From: Caprella mutica
Taxonomy: Eukaryota; Arthropoda; Malacostraca; Amphipoda; Caprellidae
Reading direction: 5' to 3'
DNA: 64,000 nt
Assembly: GCA_947561585.1 (NCBI GenBank)
Contig: CANNZV010002363.1
Coordinates: 1-64,000 of the forward strand
Shown here piece by piece: positions 1 through 9,440 of this stretch. Position 1 is the first letter of the stretch. Each line of letters starts with the position of its first letter. A program made the translations under genes and the position numbers. Below the pieces are notes generated by a model. It was not told the DNA's origin and did not search any database. It saw only the letters and a program-made list of their open reading frames with translations.

Positions 1-822
1 ATAACACAGAATTTACTCTAAAATGTAACATGATAAATAGCCCACCAACTTTTAATTATTGACGTTTAAGGTTCGTTTTGAATTCAGCGATTGTTGCGAT
101 CATCACTCAGCAATGATCGCCCAGCAATAGGAATACATTGAAATAGTATTCAGCTAAAATCGCTCGTTGCAAAACAGCCCCATAAGAATACCATTGAACT
201 AGTGCTCAGTGCCCCTCTCGGGGCTTATTTACAATAATTGCAGTTTAGAATAGATTCATAACAATAAATGCACTGGCCATCGAAAAATCACTTGATTGGT
301 TATCCATACATTTTCACGGTACTGGAGGAACAATATTCAACAACCGATGTTCCAATATCGCTTACTTTACGTTGATCCATTGTACAATCGCACTAGCGTG
401 CCAATCCCGATCGTACCTTTACAACTGCCGTAGTCCCCTATAAGTGTATTAATTATTGGGTATAGTTTAAAGGGAGCACTACGTACGTTATATAGAAAAG
501 TACAATCAAAAACAGGAAGATAAGAAAATGAATTTCCAAATTTGAAACTATTTTTCTAAAACTACGTATTTGTTTTCGCACTTCTGGTCGAAGTACAAAT
601 TCAGATATCGTTTGGAAACAGACATGTCGACGTCAAGATGATGCTGTTAAAACCATGTATCGGTTTTTGTGTTTCTACTCGAAGTGTAAATTCAGATATC
701 ATTTAGAAACAGACATTCCGATATCTACTATGAGTCGAAATGGTTGCTAATTCGATACTTACTATTAGCGCTACGAATTCGATAGCAAACGGCATCGAAT
801 CGACATTCATATGTTTGTTGGG

Positions 823-1236
823 TTCTTCCCATTTAATTTATATACAACATTATGTAACATACATCAAATTGATATGCACCTAAACGTACAGTACGTTATA
901 TCAATGAAGTAAGAGTTTTCAATTTTAATTTATTTATCAATTGGATGCAAGTGGAAATCGTTTTGAAGCATATTAGATATATAATTAGGCATCTGTTCGA
1001 TGCAGAATCCCTATGTATGTTAGATGTCGTAATTCATCTTTCTATTCAACGCTGTTATAACGGTATTGCTTCAGCGCCAAATATACTTAATATGATGCAG
1101 TTTAGCGGTGCAAACGAATATCGGATTGATGTCTACTTGATGTCACCATGTCTAATATGTTACTGGTATTCGATGTCGGAAGTGAGGTTATACAGAGTCG
1201 TTTAGACATTGAATAGATACATTCATGTTTGCTGGG
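823..1236 (+). repeat. Core repeat H, uninterrupted copy
   Basis: This ~414 bp block starts at TTCTTCCCATTTAATTT and ends at ATTCATGTTTGCTGGG. It recurs with high similarity in three pieces at 3273-3487, 8478-8664 and 27298-27320. This unbroken copy therefore serves as the empty-site reference for the Copia insertion and for the giant element. The 86-codon ORF inside (945-1205) resembles no family I know and is broken in the second copy, so I do not treat it as a gene. Confidence 0.8.
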
Positions 1237-1837
1237 GAACTCTCGTGCCAGTAGCTCCCCAACAAACATATGAATGTCGATTCGATGCCGTTTGCTGTCG
1301 AATTCGTAGCGCTAACGGTGGGTATCGACTAAGTAATCATTTCGACTCATAGTAGATATCGGAATGTCTGTTTCTAAATGATATCTGAATTTACACTTCG
1401 AGTAGAAACACGAAAACCGATACATGGTTTTAACAGCATCATCTTGACGTCGGCATGTCTGTTTCCAAACGATATCTGAATTTATACTTCGACCAGAAGT
1501 GCGAAAACAGATAGTACGTAGTTTTAAAAAAATCGTTTATAATTTTGAAATTCATTTTCTTATCTTCCTGTTTTATAATGCGTATACCCAATAATTAATC
1601 CACTTATAGGGGACTACGGCAGTTGTAAATATACGATCGGACATTGGCAAGCAAGCGCGATTGTACACTGGATTAACGTAAAGTAAGCGATACTGGAACA
1701 TCGGTTGTTGAATAATGAATATATTGTTCCTCCGGTACCGTAAAAATGAAATGGATAACCAATAAGTGATTTTTCGATGGCTAGTGCATTTATTGTGATG
1801 AATCTATTCTTAACTGCTTATAATAAGCCCCGAGGGG

Positions 1838-2303
1838 TTCCTGAAGCTGTCTTTGGTGAATAGAAGAGAAGTGGGGTGGCGTCCCTTGGGACCCAAACGG
1901 TTGTAATTTGAATTATGTATTGTCTATTTTATATTTACCATGTGTATAGTGTTTTTAACTCTCCATGCATTTTTTTGCGGATAGAGCTAGGGTTACGCTC
2001 CACAATTACGTACGAGTTCTTAGATTTTGTGTTAGGTAGGCTCGTAGACTTCATTTACTATCACCTCTTCATTTCCCTCTTTCATTCTTGAGTGCAGCCA
2101 CCGGTGCTTGTGACCATTTTTGTCACATCCTCGGTAAGTGACAGCATTCACAGAGTAGCTTTTCAGCATCCATGAGCATCGTAACTTTGTCCATGGAGCC
2201 ACTTTCCTTTCTGACTGCTTCTTCCAGTCCCTTGTATTTTATTTCCTTTTGACGTCAGCAACATGGCCTTTGGTTCAGAAGCAGACGTTAAACCTCTACT
2301 AAG
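1838..2303 (+). mobile_element. Retroposon A, copy 1
   Basis: Begins near TTCCTGAAGCTGTCTTTGG and ends with GCAGACGTTAAACCTCTACT. It is the same ~500 bp family as 44924-45425 and sits in the right arm of the foldback element; the arm resumes with GGCTATTTAACACG. It lacks the first ~20 bases of the full copy. No coding potential. Confidence 0.75.
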
Positions 2304-2351
2304 CGTAGAGGCTATTTAACACGTTCCATTTTAGAGTAAATTCTGTGTTAT

Positions 2352-3185
2352 CACTTATCGGATGGTTCCACATTTTCGAATATGTAAGAAATATATATAA
2401 TAATTATCATTATTCAATTCTTACTTAAATTGGCATCCATGACAAGTTTAGAAATAAAAATCATTACACAAATAATATTTTTCTACGTAAATTATGCGGA
2501 ACCCCATATCCGATAACTTGAGCTTTCACCTAGTGCCAAAAGCTGCAAATGGGGCGATTAAAATTCAGTGATTCACAAAATAGAGAATTAAACTTATAAA
2601 GTTGTAATCGGACTCAATAAATCTATATATAATAATCATTATTTAACTTTTATTTCAATTGGTATCATACCTTCAGCTATTATGTTACTAATTAAATAGT
2701 AATTAAATAATATTTATTATATTTTCCTTTATCACGTGTTCGAAAATATAGACCCTATTAATAACTTGGAACATATACGTACGTATTGCTAAAATTATTT
2801 CACAGAGCCTAAAATTCCTGTTTTATATAACACAATTATATAAGTCAAAATGTCATCTAATTACTCAACTATTATGACCTTTATTTACTGAGTGAGAGTT
2901 AATCTATGGTCAAATTTTGATTAATGCATTCATTACTTTGAACTTTCATCACAGAGCTTTCATCTGTATTCTAAGTCGTCAAAACATTTTCTTTAATTTG
3001 AACTCATAGAGAACGAAATTTTTAAGGAGTTACAATTATATAAAAATTTGACCAACTCATTACTATTTGAAATTAGAATAAGTTGTGATTTTGGTTATAA
3101 AAGCGGTGCTTGCCTGTATTGTTCTATTTACTTTAAAATTTCTTTAAGTATCTCCGAGTCGCTTAATATCAAAAAAAAATTGTAG
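2352..3185. other. AT-rich non-coding stretch with a MITE-like hairpin
   Basis: The segment 2356-2525 has an inverted pair (CTTATCGGATGGTTCC against GGAACCCCATATCCGATAA). Its ends resemble those of the short TA-flanked MITE family at 22255 and 16540. The remainder to 3185 is simple AT-rich sequence in which I see nothing. Confidence 0.4.
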
Positions 3186-3189
3186 TAAG

Positions 3190-3270
3190 ATGCATCCACC
3201 GTGGCAAAGTGGCAGAGCTGCTGGCACGAGGACGGATAGACACACGAACGATACCTGGACACATCACTTC
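3190..3270 (+). repeat. tRNA-derived SINE-like head (fragment)
   Basis: The stretch CCGTGGCAAAGTGGCAGAGC matches a pol III A-box (TGGCNNAGTGG type), as in tRNA-derived SINE heads. A downstream B-box is not convincing, so this is at best a fragment. It abuts core repeat H copy 2. Confidence 0.35.
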
Positions 3271-3272
3271 AT

Positions 3273-3487
3273 TTCTTCCCATTTAATTTACATATAACAT
3301 TATGTAACATTAATCAAATTGATATGCACCTAAACGTACAGTACGTTATATCATTGAAGTAAGAGTATTCAATTTTTATTTATTTATTTATTGGATGCAA
3401 GTGGATATAGTTTCGAAGAATATTAGATATATAATTAGGCGTCTGTTCGATGTAGAATCCCTATGTATGTTAGAAGTCGTAATTTAT
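3273..3487 (+). repeat. Core repeat H copy 2, left piece
   Basis: Aligns with 823-1035 of copy 1. It is cut at 3487 by the Copia insertion; the last five bases, TTTAT (3483-3487), are the target duplication, repeated at 8478-8482. Confidence 0.8.
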
Positions 3488-3842
3488 TGTTGATGTTTGA
3501 GTGGCCATACTGCGTAATACTATATATCAATGAGACGGAGAAGTAAACAAGATCGTTCACAAGAAGATTTATTCCGCACAACTTACTCTCAAGAGTTACA
3601 GCTACACTGACGCCTGAAGGACGCTGGTTATCATTTTTTATTAAGAGTGATAACTTATATAAATAATACCTTGTGAGCATTAATGAATATTATTAATGAT
3701 ATAACACAAGCAAATAATATATATATATATTCCATTTGAAGTAACATAAACAAAAGAAGAACTAGGTGTGTGACATATGTACATATATAAGAATAATATA
3801 GAAATGAATATAATATAAAGTAATTTATAGTTTATATCAACA
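3488..3842 (-). repeat. Copia 3' LTR
   Basis: 355 bp, reading by eye the same as 8123-8477. It lies next to the polypurine tract (plus-strand CACCCCCTTAA just after 3842), which identifies it as the 3' LTR of the minus-strand element. Confidence 0.93.
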
Positions 3843-3856
3843 CACCCCCTTAAACA
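3843..3856 (-). other. Copia polypurine tract
   Basis: On the minus strand this reads TTTAAGGGGGTG directly before the 3' LTR, the usual primer for plus-strand DNA synthesis. Confidence 0.7.
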
Positions 3857-3879
3857 TAAATTTCTTAAGATTAAGATTA

Positions 3880-4341
3880 TTAGAATCCAATTGATTCTTT
3901 AAATTTAAACAGTTTAGATCTTGTGATCGGTTTAGTGAAAATATCTGCCAAGTTATGTTCTGAAGGAACATAATTCAAAGTAACATTTCCATCCTTAATT
4001 TCAGATCGAATAAAGTGATATTTGATATCTATGTGCTTGCATCGCTGATGATGCACAGGGTTCTTTGCAAGAGAAATAGCACCCTGGTTGTCAACTAGAA
4101 GTTCGATAGGAGTTTTAACATTAATAGACATATCTTCAAGCAATTGGGATAGAAACTTTACTTCTTGGATAGCAACAGTAATAGCAACATATTCGGCTTC
4201 GCAGGAGGAGAGAGCAATGGTTGGCTGCTTCTTGCTTTTCCAGGAAATTAATGCACTTTCAGAATTTAATTTGAAGCAATAACCTGAAATGCTTTTTCTA
4301 TCCTCCGACGATGCCCAATCAGAATCAGAAAATCCATACAA
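3880..4341 (-). CDS. Copia RNase H domain (detached 3' part of pol)
   Basis: A 153-codon ORF with the Copia RNase H pattern: SDSDWA, then SSCEAEY, then VDNQGAISLA and a histidine-rich HIDIKYHF stretch. It ends with a typical DIFTKP motif. It degrades the RNA strand during reverse transcription. It should be continuous with the reverse transcriptase upstream, but a short palindromic insertion and a stop at 4358-4385 put it in a separate frame. Its first methionine is therefore not a real start. Confidence 0.9.
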   Translation of the reverse strand: MYGFSDSDWASSEDRKSISGYCFKLNSESALISWKSKKQPTIALSSCEAEYVAITVAIQEVKFLSQLLEDMSINVKTPIELLVDNQGAISLAKNPVHHQRCKHIDIKYHFIRSEIKDGNVTLNYVPSEHNLADIFTKPITRSKLFKFKESIGF

Positions 4342-4357
4342 ATCAATATTCTTGCTG

Positions 4358-4385
4358 ATGCATTATTGCATTAGCAATAATGCAT
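4358..4385. repeat. Perfect palindrome breaking pol
   Basis: Two 12 bp arms, ATGCATTATTGC and GCAATAATGCAT, surround ATTA. The hairpin lies exactly where the reverse transcriptase frame ends and the RNase H frame should continue. It could be a snap-back duplication made during replication or reverse transcription, or an assembly fault. Confidence 0.75.
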
Positions 4386-7145
4386 TGTTCCTTTCAAGTA
4401 CCTAAGAACATGTTTAGCAATATTGAGATGAGCATAGGTAGGTTTCTGCAAAAATTGTGATAACATTGATACAGTGTAACATAAATCTGGTCTGGTACAA
4501 GACATCAAATAAATCAAACTACCTACAATTTCTTTATAGATTCTACCATCTTCTAGATAATTAGAGTCATCATCTTTAATGTTAGTTACACTTAAGTCAC
4601 ATGGGATTGATTTGACCTTGCAATCGATCATATCAAATCTCCTTAACATCTTCTCAATACATCTACTTTGATTCATGCTAATACAACCATCAGAGAATTC
4701 AAAATCAATACCTAAGAAATGAGCAATCCTACCTAGGTCTTTCATCTGAAATGTTTTCTTAAGGGAATCTTTTATATCTAATATCATCACATTATAATTC
4801 GAAGCAACGATAATGTCATCAACCCAGATAATTACAATTACAATTGATTTTCCGTCATGCTTTGAGTACACACAATGGTCAGAAAGTGACTGGCAGAAAC
4901 CTTCTTTCGCAAGAAATTCATGAAGCATGTTGTTCCAATTCCTTCCGCTTTGTTTCAGACCATACAATGATTTCTTCAATTTCCAATAGACTTTTCTGCT
5001 GTCATTTTTCTGTTTAGTCTGAAATCCTTCTGGCTTCTCCAGATATATATCTGTGTCAAGATCAGCATTGAGATAGGCTGATTTTACATCTAACTGATGT
5101 ACATCATAATCATTCTGAGCTGCAAGTTGAAGTAGTACTCTGATTGAAGTTATCTTCGCCGTAGGAGAAAAAGTCTCCTGATAATCTATACCTTCTTTCT
5201 GCGAATAGCCTTTAGCTACCAGACGAGCTTTGTATCTTTCTTCGTCATCAGCTCCAAGTTTTATGGAATATACCCATCTACTGCCTATTGCTGTCTTTCC
5301 AGTCGGGAGTTCTGAGGTTTCTTCATAAGTGCCACTTGATTTTAATGCATCAAATTCTTCATTCATAGCTTGATTCCATTTGGAAGAATCATATGAAGAT
5401 AAGGCCTCTTTGTAGCTATTTGGGATATCAACCATCCTGTAACAATAATCAATTGAATGACTAACATAGTCTTCCATGTATTTAGGTGGTCTTCTATTTC
5501 TTTCTGGGTATCTTGATGTTCTCTCATCGTTGGAATTGGATTGTTCTTCTTGGTGTTTTTCATCTGGCTTTTCGAGTTGAGGGCTTTTCATCATTGGTTC
5601 TCCATCCTCTTCTTCATTCGAAAGCAATTCTTCTTCATTGAGAAATTGGACACATCTCACTTTCTTCACCAGGTTCTGCGATGGGAAGAACACAAGATAT
5701 GCTGGACTTCTTGAATCTAGTCCAACAAATATTCCTTCATCACATCTGTCATCCATCTTCTTCTTCATTTGTGTATATGCAAAGCATCTGTCGCCAAATA
5801 CATTCATTTTCTCCAGTTTTGGTTTCTTTGTTGTGAATGCTTGGTAAGGAGTCATTCCAAGCCTCTGGCTGTAACATCTGTTACGGATATACATAGCGTA
5901 CTTAGCAGCATAGGGCCAAAGCGTCTTCGATAAGCCTGCTTCAATTATCATGCTTCTTGCTGCTTCAAAGATTGTACGCCAAGATCTCTCCACTGTCCCG
6001 TTTTGGTGGGGGGAATAAGGTGCTGAAAATTCATGCCTAATGAATTTCCTACGCAAGATAGATTTAAATTTCACTCCAGTGAACTCTGTACCATTGTCTG
6101 TTCTCATGCATTTGACGGTTCCAAAAGGTGCAATATCAGATAAAAATTGTTCAAGGGCTTCTACAGAATCATTTTTGTTCTTCAAAAGATACATATGAAT
6201 TACCCCTGAAAAATCATCGACAAATGATATCCCATACCTATACCCACCTTTACCTATAGGGTCAATTGAACCTGTCAAATCACAATGAATTAAATCTAAA
6301 ATTTTCTTAGCCTTTGCATCTGGTTTACGATTGAAATGTTGATTCATCTTGCCCTTTATGCATGAAGTGCAATCAAATTTATCCTTACTACTTATTCTAA
6401 TTCCTTCAGCAACTTTTTCTAACTTTAATAAATCATTAATGTTACAATGTCCCATTGTTTTGTGCCATTTCATAAGAGATTTAGACTTAACTTCACTATT
6501 TTGGATATTATTTAAATAGTACAAATTACCAGAGTTAACAATATCAAATTGAGTGCCATTACATGAAATTAATTCTGAATGATCTTTACCAAAAATTACA
6601 GAATTACCATTCTTAGTAGCTGCATCTACAGAAAATATGTTTTGCTTATAAGTAGGAACGCACAGGGCATTCTTCAAAATAACATCATGAGAGATTCCAC
6701 TAACATCAGTAATACCTACTTTGGCATCCCCTCTACCTAGCACTAAGTTATTCTTCCTACTGCCATCAGCTAATTCTATCACATGGTTAGCATGGTTGAA
6801 ATCAGAATAAAAATTTACAAATTTGTTCTTATCAGGAATGATGTGCGAGGTTGCACCGCAATCAACAAGCAAAGAGTTAATGTTAGTATTCTCAAATGCA
6901 TTTACCTTATCATTAGTTACAACAGTTTTCATTACAAAATTATGAACATCATTATTTTCTTCATTACAAGAATTCATTTTAGAAGAGGTAAAACTATTCT
7001 TCCTACATTCATTAGTATTGTGAGATTTAATGCGGCAATTACTACACCACTTATTTTGATTATTGTTCTTATTTACATTATTACCTGAGTAACTTGACCT
7101 CACATTTACTCGGCACTGTGATTTCTTATGCCCAATTCTGCCACA
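4371..7145 (-). CDS. Copia pol: protease, integrase, reverse transcriptase
   Basis: An open frame of about 920 codons. From the N terminus: a zinc knuckle of CX2CX4HX4C type; an aspartic protease motif DCGATSH near residue 81; the integrase HHCC zinc region (about 213-252); the integrase catalytic triad in DLTG, RTDNGTEF and NGTVERSWR; a Copia reverse transcriptase with RLVAKGYSQ and the catalytic WVDD near residue 760; and the YLKGT motif close to the break. The proteins cut the polyprotein, copy the RNA and insert the DNA. The frame has no proper start: it should be fused to gag but is put out of register by the 340 bp duplication. Confidence 0.92.
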   Translation of the reverse strand, partial: CGRIGHKKSQCRVNVRSSYSGNNVNKNNNQNKWCSNCRIKSHNTNECRKNSFTSSKMNSCNEENNDVHNFVMKTVVTNDKVNAFENTNINSLLVDCGATSHIIPDKNKFVNFYSDFNHANHVIELADGSRKNNLVLGRGDAKVGITDVSGISHDVILKNALCVPTYKQNIFSVDAATKNGNSVIFGKDHSELISCNGTQFDIVNSGNLYYLNNIQNSEVKSKSLMKWHKTMGHCNINDLLKLEKVAEGIRISSKDKFDCTSCIKGKMNQHFNRKPDAKAKKILDLIHCDLTGSIDPIGKGGYRYGISFVDDFSGVIHMYLLKNKNDSVEALEQFLSDIAPFGTVKCMRTDNGTEFTGVKFKSILRRKFIRHEFSAPYSPHQNGTVERSWRTIFEAARSMIIEAGLSKTLWPYAAKYAMYIRNRCYSQRLGMTPYQAFTTKKPKLEKMNVFGDRCFAYTQMKKKMDDRCDEGIFVGLDSRSPAYLVFFPSQNLVKKVRCVQFLNEEELLSNEEEDGEPMMKSPQLEKPDEKHQEEQSNSNDERTSRYPERNRRPPKYMEDYVSHSIDYCYRMVDIPNSYKEALSSYDSSKWNQAMNEEFDALKSSGTYEETSELPTGKTAIGSRWVYSIKLGADDEERYKARLVAKGYSQKEGIDYQETFSPTAKITSIRVLLQLAAQNDYDVHQLDVKSAYLNADLDTDIYLEKPEGFQTKQKNDSRKVYWKLKKSLYGLKQSGRNWNNMLHEFLAKEGFCQSLSDHCVYSKHDGKSIVIVIIWVDDIIVASNYNVMILDIKDSLKKTFQMKDLGRIAHFLGIDFEFSDGCISMNQSRCIEKMLRRFDMIDCKVKSIPCDLSVTNIKDDDSNYLEDGRIYKEIVGSLIYLMSCTRPDLCYTVSMLSQFLQKPTYAHLNIAKHVLRYLKGTMHYC

Positions 7146-7485
7146 AATAAAAATTTACAAATTTGTTCTTATCAGGAATGATGTGCGAGGTTGCACCGCA
7201 ATCAACAAGCAAAGAGTTAATGTTAGTATTCTCAAATGCATTTACCTTATCATTAGTTACAACAGTTTTCATAACAAAATTATGAACATCATTATTTTCT
7301 TCATTACAAGAATTCATTTTAGAAGAGGTAAAACTATTCTTCCTACATTCATTAGTATTGTGAGATTTAATGCGGCAATTACTACACCACTTATTTTGAT
7401 TATTGTTCTTATTTACATTATTACCTGAGTAACTTGACCTCACATTTACTCGGCACTGTGATTTCTTATGCCCAATTCTGCCACA
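6806..7485. repeat. 340 bp tandem duplication inside the Copia element
   Basis: Unit 6806-7145 is repeated at 7146-7485 with one difference noticed (a T/A change near 6931/7271). It spans the zinc-knuckle linker and the protease active site. Because 340 is not a multiple of three, it shifts the frame, and the upstream gag-pro ORF ends right after the junction. Confidence 0.9.
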
Positions 7486-8143
7486 ATTGAAGCACTTAAT
7501 ACTGTTGACACGGCTATCCAGCCTATCCTCACTTTTCAGGACGTTGTCTGAAGATGTTGCCTCACATCGTGACTTTTCAGTTTCATCGAAACTTTTCAGC
7601 GCGCTCTTGAATTCCATAAATTTGACCTCCTTGTCTTTCTGTGTAATAACTGTAGCAAATGCCGAATAACTAGATGGAAGTCCTTTTAGAGCCATTGCTA
7701 CCAGCAAACTGTCACTTATTGTCTCTCCAGCACTTTCAAGAGAAGAAGACGCCTTCTCTGCTCGAATGAGATAATCTGTTGCTGTCTCACCGTCTGCCTT
7801 CTTGAGGGTAGTAAGTTCAGTATAAAGAGCAATTATCCTCGGTTTGCTCTTACCTTTGTAGTGATCTCGCAAAATCTTGATGGCTGATCGTCCATCATCT
7901 TTTGCATCCTTCATAATAAGTGATAGACTTTTTATCGTCGAGCACTTGTACAAGTTCGGCGAAAATACTGGCATTCATATCAGCCGAGTCTTCTCCTGCG
8001 TAGTCATCTGCTGGCGCCTTATGAAGTTTTTGAAGTCTCAAATAGGAAATAAACTTCACTTCCCATAAATCATACTTCTCATCGTCTCCATTGAAGTATA
8101 GCCTTCCTCTGGGCCCATAACCTGTTGATGTTTGAGTGGCCAT
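7126..8143 (-). CDS. Copia gag (frameshifted), start inside the LTR
   Basis: Two overlapping frames make up gag. The first (8143-7895, 82 codons) starts at an ATG 21 nt inside the 5' LTR, reads through the primer site and contains a YDLWEVKF-type motif typical of Copia gag N termini. The second (7974-7126) carries the rest of gag, a CX2CX4HX4C knuckle (CFNCGRIGHKKSQC) and the duplicated protease piece. The shift falls at a run of five T near 7928-7932, so one base appears to be missing or added. Gag forms the virus-like particle. Confidence 0.85.
8109..8122 (-). other. Copia primer binding site (initiator tRNA-Met anticodon arm)
   Basis: The plus strand reads CTGGGCCCATAACC, the anticodon arm of initiator tRNA-Met, immediately beside the 5' LTR. 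Drosophila copia is known to prime from a half-molecule of this tRNA at an equivalent site, so the same mechanism is inferred here. Confidence 0.85.
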
Positions 8144-8477
8144 ACTGCGTAATACTATATATCAATGAGACGGAGAAGTAAACAAGATCGTTCACAAGAA
8201 GATTTATTCCGCACAACTTACTCTCAAGAGTTACAGCTACACTGACGCCTGAAGGACGCTGGTTATCATTTTTTATTAAGAGTGATAACTTATATAAATA
8301 ATACCTTGTGAGCATTAATGAATATTATTAATGATATAACACAAGCAAATAATATATATATATATTCCATTTGAAGTAACATAAACAAAAGAAGAACTAG
8401 GTGTGTGACATATGTACATATATAAGAATAATATAGAAATGAATATAATATAAAGTAATTTATAGTTTATATCAACA
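8123..8477 (-). repeat. Copia 5' LTR
   Basis: 355 bp, no difference seen from the 3' LTR. It contains the inferred gag ATG (8143-8141). Followed by target duplication TTTAT (8478-8482). Confidence 0.93.
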
Positions 8478-8664
8478 TTTATCTTTCTGTTCAACGATGT
8501 TTTAACGATATCGCTTCGATGCCAAATATACTTAATATGATGCGGTTTAGCGGTGCAAACGGATATCGGATTGATGTCTACTTGATGTCACCATATCTAA
8601 TTTGTTACTGGAATTCGATGTCGGAAGAGAGGTTATACAGAGTCGTACGTTTAGACATCGAATA
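8478..8664 (+). repeat. Core repeat H copy 2, middle piece
   Basis: Continues copy 2 from the Copia target duplication to the left TA (8663-8664) of the giant element. It matches 1036-1214 of copy 1. Confidence 0.8.
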
Positions 8665-8960
8665 GGGGAAAGTCCCCATTTATCGGCCACTTAAGAGGTT
8701 TCCTTCAAAACTATTATTTTTGTTTAACTCTCCTCTCTACTAATGCATGTACGACAAAATCAACTAAAAGATGAAATTTAAATCTTTTAAACCATATAAA
8801 GTACTATGCAATTACTTTAGTATAAATTAATCTACATTGAATCAAATATTATATCTGAAAAACTCCAAATATCGACATGTTGAAACCAAATATCGTCACA
8901 TGTTATTACCCATTTATCGCCATGCGTCGATACATGGGTGATATCGTTCACAGAATAAAA
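8665..8960. repeat. Left terminus and subterminal motifs of the giant element
   Basis: Contains the terminal inverted repeat and several copies of an ATTTATCG / AAATATCG motif in both orientations (near 8681, 8867, 8885, 8910, 8930). Similar motifs cluster at the right end. Such arrays are commonly transposase-binding sites, but that is inferred. Confidence 0.5.
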
Positions 8961-8983
8961 TTTTCATTGAACAGCTTGCAGGA

Positions 8984-9425
8984 TGGGGGAAAATCAGATA
9001 GAATGGGGAAAATTAGGTAGAATGGGGAAAATCAGGTAGAATGGAGGAAAATCAGGTAGAATGGAGGAAAATTGGATATAATTGGGAAAATTATGTAGAA
9101 TACAGGGAAAATTAGATAGAATGCAGGGAAAATCAGGTAGAATGGAGGAAAATCAGGTAGAATGGAGAGAAATAAGGTAAAATGTGGGAAAATTTGGTTG
9201 AATTGGGAAAATTAGGTAGAATGGAGGGATAATCAGGTAGAATGGGGAAAAATAAGGTAGAATTGAGAAAATTAGATAGAATTGGGGAAAATCAGGTGGA
9301 ATTGAGAAAGTTAGGTAGAGTGGGGGAAATTAGGTAGAATGGGGGAAAATCAGGTTGGAATGGGGAAAAATCAGGTAGAATGAGGGAAAAATTGTCTTAG
9401 TAGGGGAAATGATGCCAGAATGGAG
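8984..9425 (+). repeat. Minisatellite, ~20 bp unit (AATCAGGTAGAATGGGGAAA)
   Basis: About 22 imperfect copies of 19-21 bp in tandem. It is not seen at the mirror position of the right arm, so it expanded on one side only. Confidence 0.85.
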
Positions 9426-9440
9426 AAATTATTGATTGCA

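Larger units (their letters stand above)
1..2351. mobile_element. Foldback (long inverted repeat) element, copy 1
   Basis: The first ~40 bases (starting ATAACACAGAATTTACTC) recur as an inverted copy ending at 2351 (…GAGTAAATTCTGTGTTAT). The inversion continues inward: 208-250, 300-420 and 560-822 pair with 1250-1840, for example the blocks around 600-670 and 1425-1490. Arms are roughly 800 bp and imperfect. The centre (823-1236) is unpaired and is a separate repeat. The right arm is interrupted by retroposon A (about 1838-2303). No transposase is seen, so this is a non-autonomous foldback-type DNA element. The element may begin exactly at the window edge, so its left target duplication cannot be read. 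Confidence 0.8.
3488..8477 (-). mobile_element. Copia-type (Ty1/Copia) LTR retrotransposon
   Basis: A 4990 bp element on the minus strand bounded by two 355 bp LTRs (3488-3842 and 8123-8477) that begin TGTTGATG and end ATATCAACA. It is flanked by a perfect 5 bp duplication TTTAT. Domain order on the minus strand is gag, protease, integrase, reverse transcriptase, RNase H, which is diagnostic of Copia. A primer site abuts the 5' LTR and a polypurine tract abuts the 3' LTR. LTR identity implies a recent insertion, yet the coding region has three breaks: a gag frameshift near 7930, a 340 bp tandem duplication, and a palindromic insertion before RNase H. It is thus probably inactive, or carries assembly errors. 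Confidence 0.95.

Noticed and set aside
945..1205. 86-codon ORF in core repeat H
   Set aside because: The second copy of the repeat does not keep it open and no motif is seen.
3190..3270. Possible functional tRNA gene
   Set aside because: Only an A-box-like stretch is present; no cloverleaf, no convincing B-box, no terminator.
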